From positions 3,472,001-3,536,000 of the forward strand of contig NZ_JAUSYD010000001.1 of the NCBI RefSeq assembly GCF_030816615.1: a DNA stretch of 64,000 nucleotides, read 5' to 3'. The stretch is from Streptomyces sp. B1I3. Its GTDB lineage: Bacteria; Actinomycetota; Actinomycetes; Streptomycetales; Streptomycetaceae. The notes beneath the pieces are model-generated. The model did no database searches, was not told the DNA's origin, and saw only the letters and a program-made list of their open reading frames with translations. This document shows, piece by piece, positions 53,965 through 61,280 of this stretch (its first letter is position 1; every line of letters starts with the position of its first letter). The position numbers were made by a program, and so were the translations under genes.

Positions 53965-54684
53965 ATGGGAAACATGACGCCCGGACCTTCCGCCACCGCG
54001 GACACCAACCGCGACCGCATCCTCGCCGCCGCCATGCGGCTCCTCGCCGAGGGCGGGCGCGAGGCGGTGTCGACCCGGGCGGTGAGCGCGGCGGCCGGTG
54101 TCCAGGCACCGACCCTCTACCGGCTCTTCGGGGACAAACAGGGCCTGCTCGACGCGGTGGCGGCCCACGGTTTCGCCACCTACCTGAGCAGCAAGGTCGC
54201 CCTGGCGCCCAGCGCCGACCCGGTGGAGGACCTGCGCGCCGGCTGGGACCTGCACGTCGGCTTCGGACTGGCCAACCCGGCCCTGTACTCGCTCATGTAC
54301 GGAGATCCCCGCCCCGGCGCGTCCTCGCCCGCGGCCCGCGCCGCCATAGAGGTCCTGGCCGGTCACGTCCGCCGGATCGCCGAGGCCGGCCGGCTACGGG
54401 TGGACGAGCAGCGTGCCGCACACCTCGTCCACGCCGCCGGCGGCGGTACGGCACTCGCTCTGCTCGCCATGCCGGAGGACCGCCGCGACCTCGGACTGTC
54501 CGTGCTGGCCCGCGAAGCCGTCATCACCGCGATCACGACGGACACCCCTGCCGTGGCCGAACCGGGCCCGGCCGGAGCGGCGGTCGCCCTGCGCGCGGCG
54601 CTCCCGCAGACCTCCGCACTGACGGCCAACGAGCGCGCGCTGCTCGCGGAGTGGCTGGACCGCATCGCCGCCCGGGCCAGATAA
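53965..54684 (+). CDS. TetR-family transcriptional regulator
   Basis: 239 residues. TetR HTH at about residues 15-62: NRDRILAAAMRLLAEGGREA, VSAAAGVQAPTLYRLFGDKQGL. The C-terminal domain (PVEDLRAGWDLHVGFGLANPALYSLMYG; HLVHAAGGGTALALLAMPED) follows the TetR_C group seen in many Streptomyces regulators. If the adjacent inverted repeat covers the promoter, translation may start at ATG 53974 (MTPGPSATADTN) instead of ATG 53965. Its target besides itself is unknown; the upstream EEP gene points the same way. Confidence 0.87.
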   Translation: MGNMTPGPSATADTNRDRILAAAMRLLAEGGREAVSTRAVSAAAGVQAPTLYRLFGDKQGLLDAVAAHGFATYLSSKVALAPSADPVEDLRAGWDLHVGFGLANPALYSLMYGDPRPGASSPAARAAIEVLAGHVRRIAEAGRLRVDEQRAAHLVHAAGGGTALALLAMPEDRRDLGLSVLAREAVITAITTDTPAVAEPGPAGAAVALRAALPQTSALTANERALLAEWLDRIAARAR

Positions 54685-54757
54685 CGGCTTCGCGCGCCGC
54701 CCGGAGGCCGTACACCGCCACGCGAACGCGCGCACCACACCGCGTGCCCTGAGCGGG

Positions 54758-54793
54758 CCGGGTCCGCTCAGCCGGCCGGGTCCGCTCAGCCGG
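54758..54793. repeat. Two tandem copies of an 18-bp unit at a gene end
   Basis: CCGGGTCCGCTCAGCCGG occurs twice in direct succession; the second copy covers the stop codon of the TetR gene ending at 54786. It looks like a small duplication. Confidence 0.8.
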
Positions 54794-55427
54794 CCGATTC
54801 GGTTCCGAGCATGGCGAGCCCCAGCTGGGTCAGCTCGGCCGAGACCTCTTCCGGGCGGGCCCGGCGGGGGCGGCGGGCGTGGTGGGCCATGAGTTCGTGG
54901 ACGGTGCCGACCATCACCATCACCACGACCCGGTGGTCCCGCTCCTCCGCCTCGCCGCGCACCGCGGCGCGCTCGGCCTCACCGGTCAGGAAGTCGGCCC
55001 ACAGGTCGCGCCACCGCTTGCAGTGCTCGTCGACCGCCGGGCTCACGCCCAGTACCTCGACGAACGTCACCCGGGCCTCACGCAGGTCCCGCGTCACCGC
55101 GGACACGTACGCGTCGAACAGGCGCCGGAAGCGCTCGGCCATCGGACAGTCGTCCATCCCCTCCGAGAGCAGGGCCCGCTCGGCGGCCCGCAGCCCGTTG
55201 GTCGTGACCTGGTTGTGCAGGGCGGTCAGCACCCCTTCCCGGGAACCGAACTCCTCCCGGAGCACCTCCTCAGGCACCCCGGCCGTCTCGCACAGCGCCC
55301 GCTCCGACGTCTGCGCGAAGCCGTACACGCCGAACAGCTCCAGCCCCGCCCCGAGGAGTCGCTCGCGGGCCCGCGTACGTGCCTTGTCGACCGTGCCGGT
55401 CACCTGATCCACCGAGACATCCACCAC
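54786..55427 (-). CDS. TetR-family transcriptional regulator
   Basis: 213 residues. HTH region: KARTRARERLLGAGLELFGVYGFAQTS, CETAGVPEEVLREEFGSREG, of AcrR type. The C-terminal domain (MAERFRRLFDAYVSAVTRDLREARVTFVEVLGVSP; VVVMVMVGTVHELMAHHARR) fits regulators of the TetR_C_33-like kind. AAGGAGG lies 4 bases before GTG 55427 and 7 before GTG 55424, so either may be the start. It diverges from the carboxymuconolactone decarboxylase gene, with an ECF41 promoter in the shared 309-bp gap. Confidence 0.85.
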   Translation of the reverse strand: MVDVSVDQVTGTVDKARTRARERLLGAGLELFGVYGFAQTSERALCETAGVPEEVLREEFGSREGVLTALHNQVTTNGLRAAERALLSEGMDDCPMAERFRRLFDAYVSAVTRDLREARVTFVEVLGVSPAVDEHCKRWRDLWADFLTGEAERAAVRGEAEERDHRVVVMVMVGTVHELMAHHARRPRRARPEEVSAELTQLGLAMLGTESAG

Positions 55428-55670
55428 GGGTCCTCCTTCGTCTGCCGCGTCTTCCACTGTTCGCCGCGGCGGCCGAGCGGGGCCGCGAGCGCGGAAGAGG
55501 GCGTCACCTCTACTTGGCGCGTGCGCCATTGTCCCGGCCCCCGCGACCGCCCACCCGCTGCGCCGCGCCGCCCGGCGGGTGGCGAACCCCAGTCGCAATT
55601 GGCCGCGGCACGTCACCTGCCTCCGCCCGGCCCTGCCCGCCCGCGGGGGGACCCAGGTCACATCCGCCCG

Positions 55671-55697
55671 TGTCACAGGGGGCCGGGCTGTCTCGTC
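55671..55697 (+). promoter_or_regulatory. ECF41-type promoter upstream of the CMD gene
   Basis: TGTCACA (55671-55677), 16 bases, then CGTC (55694-55697) is an exact match to the consensus I recall for ECF41 sigma factors (TGTCACA-N16-CGTC). It ends 39 bases before ATG 55737. The ECF41 gene itself follows the CMD gene. The rest of the 55428-55736 gap holds only the TetR promoter. Confidence 0.82.
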
Positions 55698-55736
55698 CCA
55701 GGTATGTAGCCACTCACGACCACGGAGGAGCACACC

Positions 55737-56210
55737 ATGGACGCGCGACTGAACCTCTTCACCGGCCCGACCGCCGGCAAGGCCCTCAAGCACTTCATGG
55801 CGGCGGGCAAGGCGATCAAGGAATCGCCGCTGCCTGCCGCGACGCAGGAACTGGTGGCACTGCGCGTGAGCCAGATCAACGGCTGCGCCTTCTGCATCGA
55901 CATGCACACCAAGGACGCCACCGCCGCCGGTGAGAGCCCGGTACGCCTGCACCTGGTGGCGGCGTGGCGGGAGGCCACGGTCTTCACCGACGCCGAACGG
56001 GCCGCCCTGGAGGTCGCGGAGGAGGGGACCCGGATCGCGGACGCGGCCGGCGGGGTCGGCGACGAGGTGTGGGCCGCCGCCGCCAAGCACTACGACGAGG
56101 AACAGCTCACCGCCCTGGTGGTCCTGATCGCCTTCATGAACACGGCGAACCGGCTGAACATCATCGCCCAGCAGCCGGCCGGGGACTACGAGCCCGGCCG
56201 GTTCCACTGA
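55737..56210 (+). CDS. Carboxymuconolactone decarboxylase/AhpD-like protein, ECF41 target
   Basis: 157 residues, a single CMD domain. Active-site motif C50-A-F-C53-I-D-M-H57 with the preceding VSQING is that of AhpD-type alkylhydroperoxidases, so a peroxidase-like thiol role is more likely than decarboxylation. Family marks: LPAATQELVALRVSQINGCA and VWAAAAKHYDEEQLTALVVLIAFMNTANRLNI. It sits directly between an ECF41 promoter and the ECF41 gene; linked CMD genes are the classical targets of this sigma group (COE genes). A hairpin (56218-56251) follows. Confidence 0.93.
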   Translation: MDARLNLFTGPTAGKALKHFMAAGKAIKESPLPAATQELVALRVSQINGCAFCIDMHTKDATAAGESPVRLHLVAAWREATVFTDAERAALEVAEEGTRIADAAGGVGDEVWAAAAKHYDEEQLTALVVLIAFMNTANRLNIIAQQPAGDYEPGRFH

Positions 56211-56217
56211 GGGCCCC

Positions 56218-56251
56218 GGACCCGGCGGACGCCACCACGCCCGCCGGGTCC
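56218..56251 (+). terminator. Hairpin between the CMD and ECF41 genes
   Basis: GGACCCGGCGG (56218-56228) pairs with CCGCCGGGTCC (56241-56251), 12-base loop, 8 bases after the CMD stop. It may reduce readthrough into the sigma gene. Confidence 0.65.
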
Positions 56252-56323
56252 GGCCGATCACAGGAAGCCGCCTGCGCCGATGAGTACGGTCAGGTGGAGG
56301 TGTTCCATACGAGGGGAGTCGGC

Positions 56324-57250
56324 GTGAGCAAGGTCGGGGACTTCGAGGAGCTGCGGCCGCTGCTGTTCTCGATCGCCTACCGGATCCTCGGCAGTGTGAG
56401 TGAGGCCGAGGACGCGGTGCAGGAGACATGGCTGCGTTTCGACGGCTCAGCGACCCTGCCCACCTCGGCCAAGGCTTTCCTCTCGACCACCGTGACGCGC
56501 CTCTCGATCGATGTCCTGCGCTCCGCACGGGTGCGGCGGGAGGAGTACGTCGGGCCGTGGTTCCCCGAGCCGCTGCTGAGCGACCCGTATCAGGATCCCG
56601 CGCGGTCGGTGGAGCTGGCCGACTCGGTCTCGATGGCGGCGCTGCTGCTGCTGGAGCGGCTCAGCCCGCTGGAGCGGGCGGTCTTCCTGCTGCGGGAGGT
56701 GTTCGCCTTCGGGTTCGAGGACATCGCCACGGCGGTGGGGCGTTCGGAGCCGGCATGCCGGCAACTCCTGGTGCGGGCACGGCGGCACATGCAGGCCGGC
56801 CGTCCACGGTTCACAGCGGACCGTCAGGAGCGGGAGGAGCTGGCGACGCGGTTCTTCGACGCGCTGAAGGACGGCGACGTGGGCGGGCTGCAGGACCTGC
56901 TGGCCGCCGACGTGCAGCTGGTCGGGGACGGCGGCGGCAAGGCCCCGCAGCTGGCCAGGGCCGTCGTCGGCGCGGAGAAGGTGGCCCGGATGCTGGGCGC
57001 CTTCCTCCCCTGGCTCTTCCGGATCGACGTGACGCTCGAACCGCACGAGGTCAACGGCCAGCCCGGCGCGATCTTCCGCGACCGGGACGGCAGGATCCTG
57101 CACGTCCTGGTCCTGGACGTGCTCGACGGCCGGATCCGGACCATCCGCGCGGTGCTCAACCCCGACAAACTCGGCCACCTGGGGCCGGTCGGCGACGCCT
57201 GGGCCGTCGACCGCGAGGTGAAGCGGGCCCGCAGGCGGACGCACCCGTGA
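56324..57250 (+). CDS. ECF41-group RNA polymerase sigma factor with fused SnoaL-like domain
   Basis: 308 residues. Region 2 (about 5-75: RPLLFSIAYRILGSVSEAEDAVQETWLRF) and region 4 (about 105-160: LSPLERAVFLLREVFAFGFEDIATAVGRSEPACRQLL). The linker carries W79-F-P-E-P83, equivalent to the WLPEP motif of ECF41, and the C-terminal SnoaL/NTF2-like domain (about 168-300) carries the diagnostic DGGGK at 202-206. In this group the C-terminal domain replaces a separate anti-sigma factor. GTG 56324 has GAGGGGAG 5 bases upstream. SigJ-type names are also used for relatives. Confidence 0.93.
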   Translation: MSKVGDFEELRPLLFSIAYRILGSVSEAEDAVQETWLRFDGSATLPTSAKAFLSTTVTRLSIDVLRSARVRREEYVGPWFPEPLLSDPYQDPARSVELADSVSMAALLLLERLSPLERAVFLLREVFAFGFEDIATAVGRSEPACRQLLVRARRHMQAGRPRFTADRQEREELATRFFDALKDGDVGGLQDLLAADVQLVGDGGGKAPQLARAVVGAEKVARMLGAFLPWLFRIDVTLEPHEVNGQPGAIFRDRDGRILHVLVLDVLDGRIRTIRAVLNPDKLGHLGPVGDAWAVDREVKRARRRTHP

Positions 57251-57616
<366 letters not shown>

Positions 57617-57747
57617 CAGCCCGGCAGTCCGGCAGTCCGGCAGTCCGACCGGACCGAACGTCCACCCGGGGACACGGCGTGAGAGCACGGTGGCCCGACG
57701 GCAGGCAACCGCTTGCCCGGTGCACAGGTCGTGCCGGATCATTCCTG

Positions 57748-57801
57748 CCCGTGACCCACAACCGGCGGAACGAGCCCGTGACCCACAACCGGCGGAATGA
57801 G
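57748..57801. repeat. Two tandem copies of a 27-bp unit upstream of the SDR gene
   Basis: Positions 57748-57774 and 57775-57801 are identical except one C/T. The unit starts CCCGTGACCCACAACCGGC and ends GAG. It lies directly before the ribosome site of the SDR gene; read in frame it would encode (P)VTHNRRNE twice. Confidence 0.9.
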
Positions 57802-57810
57802 GACGAGGCC

Positions 57811-58563
57811 GTGTCCCGTCCCCTCGCACTGATCACCGGCGTCGGCCGCACCGTGGGCATCGGTGCGGGCGTAGCGCGGCAGTTGGCGGCGTCGGGCTGG
57901 GACGTCGCCTTCACCTACTGGTCGCCGTACGACGGCCGCATGCCCTGGGGCGCCGAGGGGAACGCCACCGACGCGATCACCGAAATCCTCACCGGGCACG
58001 GGGCCGCCACCGTCGCCGTCGAGGCGGACCTCGCGGACCCGGACACCCCCGCAGACGTCTACGACGAGGTGGAACGCCGCATGGGGCCGGTCACCGCCCT
58101 CGTGATGTGCCACTGCGAGTCGGTCGACTCCGGGCTGCTCGACACCACGGTCGAGAGCTTCGACCGGCACTTCGCGGTGAACGCGCGCGCCACCTGGCTG
58201 CTGATCCGCGAGCACGGGCTCCGCTTCCGTGCCACGCCCGGCACCGGGAGGATCGTCGCCCTCACCAGCGACCACACCGTCGGCAATCTTCCCTACGGTG
58301 CGAGCAAGGGCGCCCTGGACCGCATCACCCTGGCCGCCGCCCACGAGTTCGCCCATCTCGGGATCACCGCCAACGCCGTCAATCCGGGCCCGGTGGACAC
58401 GGGATGGATGACGCCCGAGGCGAAGGTGGGTCTCGTCGGCGCCACCCCGCTGGGCCGTCTCGGCACCCCGCAGGACACCGCCCACCTGGTGGACTTCCTG
58501 TGCTCGCCCGAGGGCCAGTGGGTCAACGGCCAACTGCTGAAGAGCAACGGGGGACTGGCCTGA
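57811..58563 (+). CDS. SDR-family oxidoreductase
   Basis: 250 residues. Rossmann N-terminus PLALITGVGRTVGIGAGVARQL (the T-G-x(3)-G-x-G pattern is altered to TGVGRTVGIG), VEADLADPDTPADVYDE, NARATWLLIREHGLRF, the catalytic Ser/Tyr/Lys region IVALTSDHTVGNLPYGASKGAL (Tyr-x3-Lys kept; the Ser is in LTSD), and NAVNPGPVDTGWM. An NAD(P)H-dependent reductase of unknown substrate. GTG 57811 follows GAGGACGAGG; the 27-bp repeat just upstream offers other in-frame GTGs at 57751 and 57778. Confidence 0.9.
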   Translation: MSRPLALITGVGRTVGIGAGVARQLAASGWDVAFTYWSPYDGRMPWGAEGNATDAITEILTGHGAATVAVEADLADPDTPADVYDEVERRMGPVTALVMCHCESVDSGLLDTTVESFDRHFAVNARATWLLIREHGLRFRATPGTGRIVALTSDHTVGNLPYGASKGALDRITLAAAHEFAHLGITANAVNPGPVDTGWMTPEAKVGLVGATPLGRLGTPQDTAHLVDFLCSPEGQWVNGQLLKSNGGLA

Positions 58564-58634
58564 GGGCCGTGCCGGCAGGGGCGGCCGGCAGGGGTGGGTC
58601 GTGCGTCGCACTCGGTGCCCCCGTCGACGCTCCC

Positions 58635-58682
58635 GTCAGCGCTTTCGTCAGCGCTTTCGTCAGCGCGTTCGTCAGCGCTCCG
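58635..58682. repeat. 12-bp tandem repeat between convergent genes
   Basis: GTCAGCGCTTTC occurs twice exactly, then once as GTCAGCGCGTTC and once as GTCAGCGCTCCG. The last copy covers the stop of the cupin/zinc-ribbon gene (58672). Confidence 0.85.
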
Positions 58683-59175
58683 GGAACGGCTCCCCGCACG
58701 CGCTGCAGAACTTCGGCGCCCGGTCCGCCGAGAGGCGGCCGCACTCCGGGCAGACCAGGTCCAGCATGCAGGGGGCCTCGCCCCCCTCGTACCCGGCCGG
58801 CGGGCTGACGGCCGGCTTGATCGCGAGTCCCGGGCGGCGGCGGTGCACGGTGAGGTAGGTCAGCCCGTCGGGCCCCGCCTCCAGGGCGCGGCGGGAGGTA
58901 CGGGGCAGCCAGGTGACCGTCATCGGGGCGAGGTCCAGCGTGTCACCGCCCGTGCGCAACCTGCCACCGCCTCGGAGGACGACCAGGAGCACGTCCAGTA
59001 CGTCCTCCTGGTGCTCACCCACCCCGGCGCCCGGCGGCAGGCGCACGACGTTGGCATCCAACTCGCGTTCCCGCTCGGCCAGGTGCCACAGGGCTCCGCG
59101 TTCGTCCGGCGTGGCGGCGGCGAGGAGTTCGTCCAGTACGGCAAGCACCTGAGGGATCGCGTTCACGGCGTCCAC
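58672..59175 (-). CDS. Cupin-like protein with C-terminal zinc ribbon
   Basis: About 167 residues. A helical start (AIPQVLAVLDELLAAATPDERGALWHLAERERE) is followed by a cupin-like beta domain (LPPGAGVGEHQEDVLDVLLVVLRGGGRL, then LAPMTVTWLPRTSRRAL), which has His and Glu in the first cupin motif. A C-terminal rubredoxin-like zinc ribbon (CPECG ... CSACG) ends the protein. The start is GTG 59175 or GTG 59166. No function is known. It is convergent with the SDR gene across a tandem repeat. Confidence 0.78.
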   Translation of the reverse strand: MDAVNAIPQVLAVLDELLAAATPDERGALWHLAERERELDANVVRLPPGAGVGEHQEDVLDVLLVVLRGGGRLRTGGDTLDLAPMTVTWLPRTSRRALEAGPDGLTYLTVHRRRPGLAIKPAVSPPAGYEGGEAPCMLDLVCPECGRLSADRAPKFCSACGEPFPER

Positions 59176-59702
59176 GCTACGCCTGACCTCGCCGCCCCAC
59201 CGCGCCCCGCCCATGGGCTTCGCCGGCCCCGTGTGCGACGCGCTCAGGCCGGCTGTGCCTGCGCTTCGCGGACGGGAAGCACGCTTCGGCCCGTCTCGTG
59301 GGCGTACAGCCAGACAAGTGCGGGCCGTCGGCACGACGTGCCGGGCGAGCCAGGCCGGTGTGACCGGCATCCGTGCGTGGAGGCGCACGCCCGTCAGGCC
59401 GGCGGAGTCCGGCCTCACGCCAGTGCGCTCCGGAGCGTCGAACCCCACGCCTTTCGCGTCTTCCGAGATGAAATCGAGAATGTGCATTCACTATTGCACG
59501 TGAATTCCGTGGGGAAGAGCGGAAATCCGGGCGCTTCCATACGTCACCGTTGTCGTGACACCGATCCGAGGACCTCGGAAAGGGACAATCCGGCCGGGCA
59601 TCGGCATGACATGTTTCATCGCTTGCGGCGTCGACTCCCGACCGGCGTCCTTCCTGGCCGAAAACCGCCAAAACGGCAGGATGATCGTTGTACTCTCGGC
59701 CG
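59176..59702. other. 527-bp gap with a low-GC stretch; no gene recognised
   Basis: GC drops clearly between about 59455 and 59540 (TGAAATCGAGAATGTGCATT and following), unlike the rest of the window. Frames on either strand are short and lack ribosome sites. It may be a remnant of transferred DNA or a long regulatory region; GTTGTACTCTC at about 59689-59699, just before the 59703 start, may be a promoter. Confidence 0.5.
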
Positions 59703-60293
59703 ATGACCCCCACGACACCATCGACGCCTTCCACGCCTTCGGCCGCGGATACCGAGTGCCTCGCACTCACCTTGAACCTGCGCCGCCGCGGCACTCTGGT
59801 CCTGTCGGCGTTCGCCCTCGTCTGGGCCTTCGCCGGGGCATCCGGACTGGCGTCGTCGGGCGTCGCCCTGGCCGTCGAGATCCTGGCGGTGCCGCTCACC
59901 GCGGTGGCGGTCTTCCTCGCCTACCGCAAGGGCGCCGCCCCCTCACCCCGCACGGTGAGCCTGCCGGACAACTGGGCGCGTGCGGTCGGCATCGTCAACG
60001 TCGTCGAGGTCGCCGCCATCTTCGCGGTGATCGCGGCGTCCAACGCCTCGGGCCACCCCGAGTTCATCCCGGCGGCCATCGCGCTGGTGGTGGGCCTGCA
60101 CTTCTTCCCGCTCGCGCGCCTCTACGACCAGTGGCAGTACAAGGTGACGGCGATGGCGCTGGGCGTCGTCGCGGTCGTCGGCTTCGCGCTCGTCGCGGCC
60201 GGCCTGTCGGGCGAGGGCGTGCGTGCGGTGGTCGGCCTGGCCTCCGCGGTTACGCTGTGGGCGTCCGCGTACCACGTGGCCGTCAAGGGCTGA
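59703..60293 (+). CDS. Small integral membrane protein of unknown function
   Basis: 196 residues with six hydrophobic helices: LVLSAFALVWAFAGASGLA, GVALAVEILAVPLTAVAVFL, AVGIVNVVEVAAIFAVIAAS, EFIPAAIALVVGLHFFPLARL, VTAMALGVVAVVGFALVAAG and AVVGLASAVTLWASAYHVAV. The LHFFPLARLY motif is shared by DUF7010-like membrane proteins of actinobacteria. ATG 59703 lies only a few bases after a possible -10 region, so the mRNA might be leaderless. No partner genes are nearby. Confidence 0.82.
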   Translation: MTPTTPSTPSTPSAADTECLALTLNLRRRGTLVLSAFALVWAFAGASGLASSGVALAVEILAVPLTAVAVFLAYRKGAAPSPRTVSLPDNWARAVGIVNVVEVAAIFAVIAASNASGHPEFIPAAIALVVGLHFFPLARLYDQWQYKVTAMALGVVAVVGFALVAAGLSGEGVRAVVGLASAVTLWASAYHVAVKG

Positions 60294-60397
60294 CGAACGT
60301 GCGGGCGCAGCCCGCCACTTCCCGCACACACGAGGATGTACCCGCCGGGCGGGCGCATCCTTCTGTGTGCGGTTCAGCCGTTACGGCCGAGCGGCGT

Positions 60398-60682
60398 TCA
60401 GCAGGCGGAGCAGGTGCTCGACGAGGACGACGAGATGCCGATCGAGCCGCTGGAAGCGCCCATCTCCGGCAGCGTCACGCCCTGGTCGACCTCGAGGGTC
60501 TCCAGCTCGTCCGCGTCGAAGCCGTCGAACGCGGCGTCGTCGTTGTTCTTGATGTCGTCGGCGGCCGTGTCAGAAATTCTTTTCGATTGTTCCGGGATTT
60601 CTCCGACTTTCACGGAGAAATGATTCTGCGAATCCGAAACCGTTCGGTGATTTTCGCTTTCCCGTCCGGCTGCGATATCCAT
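60398..60682 (-). CDS. Orphan RiPP precursor, thiopeptide (thiazolylpeptide)-like
   Basis: Up to 94 residues from ATG 60682; GTG 60613 (71 residues) is an alternative, and the low GC upstream of it looks regulatory. The leader is acidic (DDIKNNDDAAFDGFDADELETLEVDQGVTLPE), and the C-terminal core reads GASSGSIGISSSSSSTCSAC: eleven Ser, one Thr and two Cys. The E-M-G-A-S junction resembles the EVGAS junction of thiomuracin and GE37468 precursors, and a Ser/Cys tail is typical of thiopeptide cores. No YcaO, cyclodehydratase, split dehydratase or pyridine synthase gene exists in this window, so maturation genes are elsewhere or lost. Confidence 0.65.
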   Translation of the reverse strand: MDIAAGRESENHRTVSDSQNHFSVKVGEIPEQSKRISDTAADDIKNNDDAAFDGFDADELETLEVDQGVTLPEMGASSGSIGISSSSSSTCSAC

Positions 60683-60736
60683 ATCGGTCGGTACGCCATC
60701 CCCGCACCAGACCTTCCGGCCCCGCGCTGACATTCA

Positions 60737-60903
60737 TCACGGGGCGAATGACGCATGACCCGGGACCGACCGTCCAGGGCTGTTCACCATGTGCCGGTCC
60801 GCACCCGGATCGCCGGCGATCGCGGTGTCGTTCCCGGGCGTACCCAGCAGGAAATCGCCGACCGACGCGGTGCTGTCCACGAAGGCGTTGGCCCGGCCCC
60901 GTA
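60737..60903 (-). other. Coding-like remnant upstream of the RiPP precursor
   Basis: A minus-strand frame ending at TGA 60737 reads ANAFVDSTASVGDFLLGT and continues with good third-position GC to PGHASFAP. It has no ribosome site and loses coding character at about 60903, where sequence of a plus-strand pseudogene begins. It ends 54 bp before the precursor start on the same strand, so it may be the 3' end of a lost neighbour of the precursor gene. I do not recognise the family. Confidence 0.3.
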
Positions 60904-60904
60904 C

Positions 60905-61210
60905 AGCGCGCGGCCGGGGCCCGCCCGGGAGGCGTTCGTCCGGATCTGCGCCCACTACTTCTCGCCTGCCGCATGGCTGGAGGAAGGGCAGCTGATCCGC
61001 GAAGCGGGCCGCCTGGCGGGCATTCCCGGGGTCCTCGTGCACGGCCGCCTCGACATGGGCGGGCCGCTGACACGGCCTGGGAGCCGGCGAAGGCCTGGCC
61101 CGACGCGGAGTTGACGGTGATCGACGGCGCCGGTCACCTGGGCGGCCCAGCCACCAGCCACCAGCCACACGGTGCTCGCCGCCCTGGACCGGTTCGGACG
61201 GCGCGGATGA
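60905..61210 (+). pseudogene. Proline iminopeptidase-like C-terminal remnant with two frameshifts
   Basis: Three frame segments join into the C-terminus of a prolyl aminopeptidase: AREAFVRICAHYFSPAAWLE and IPGVLVHGRLDMGGPL in one frame; a base is missing near 61067 (LDTAWE expected), after which DTAWEPAKAWPDAELTVIDGAGHLG is in the next frame; within the CCAGCCACCAGCCACCAG run near 61150 the frame returns to give HTVLAALDRFGRRG and TGA at 61208. The N-terminal two thirds, including the catalytic Ser, are absent. The catalytic His position (GAGHLG) is kept. Clearly non-functional. Confidence 0.8.
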
Positions 61211-61246
61211 GGATCTCGCGGCCCGTCGCCGGAAGCCCCCTCTTGC

Positions 61247-61262
61247 TTCGAGCGCGCTCGAA
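61247..61262. promoter_or_regulatory. Perfect 16-bp palindrome before the aldo/keto reductase
   Basis: TTCGAGCGCGCTCGAA is a perfect palindrome ending 18 bases before ATG 61281. Position and symmetry fit an operator for a dimeric repressor. Confidence 0.6.
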
Positions 61263-61280
61263 GGCGTTGGGTTGGGGGTC

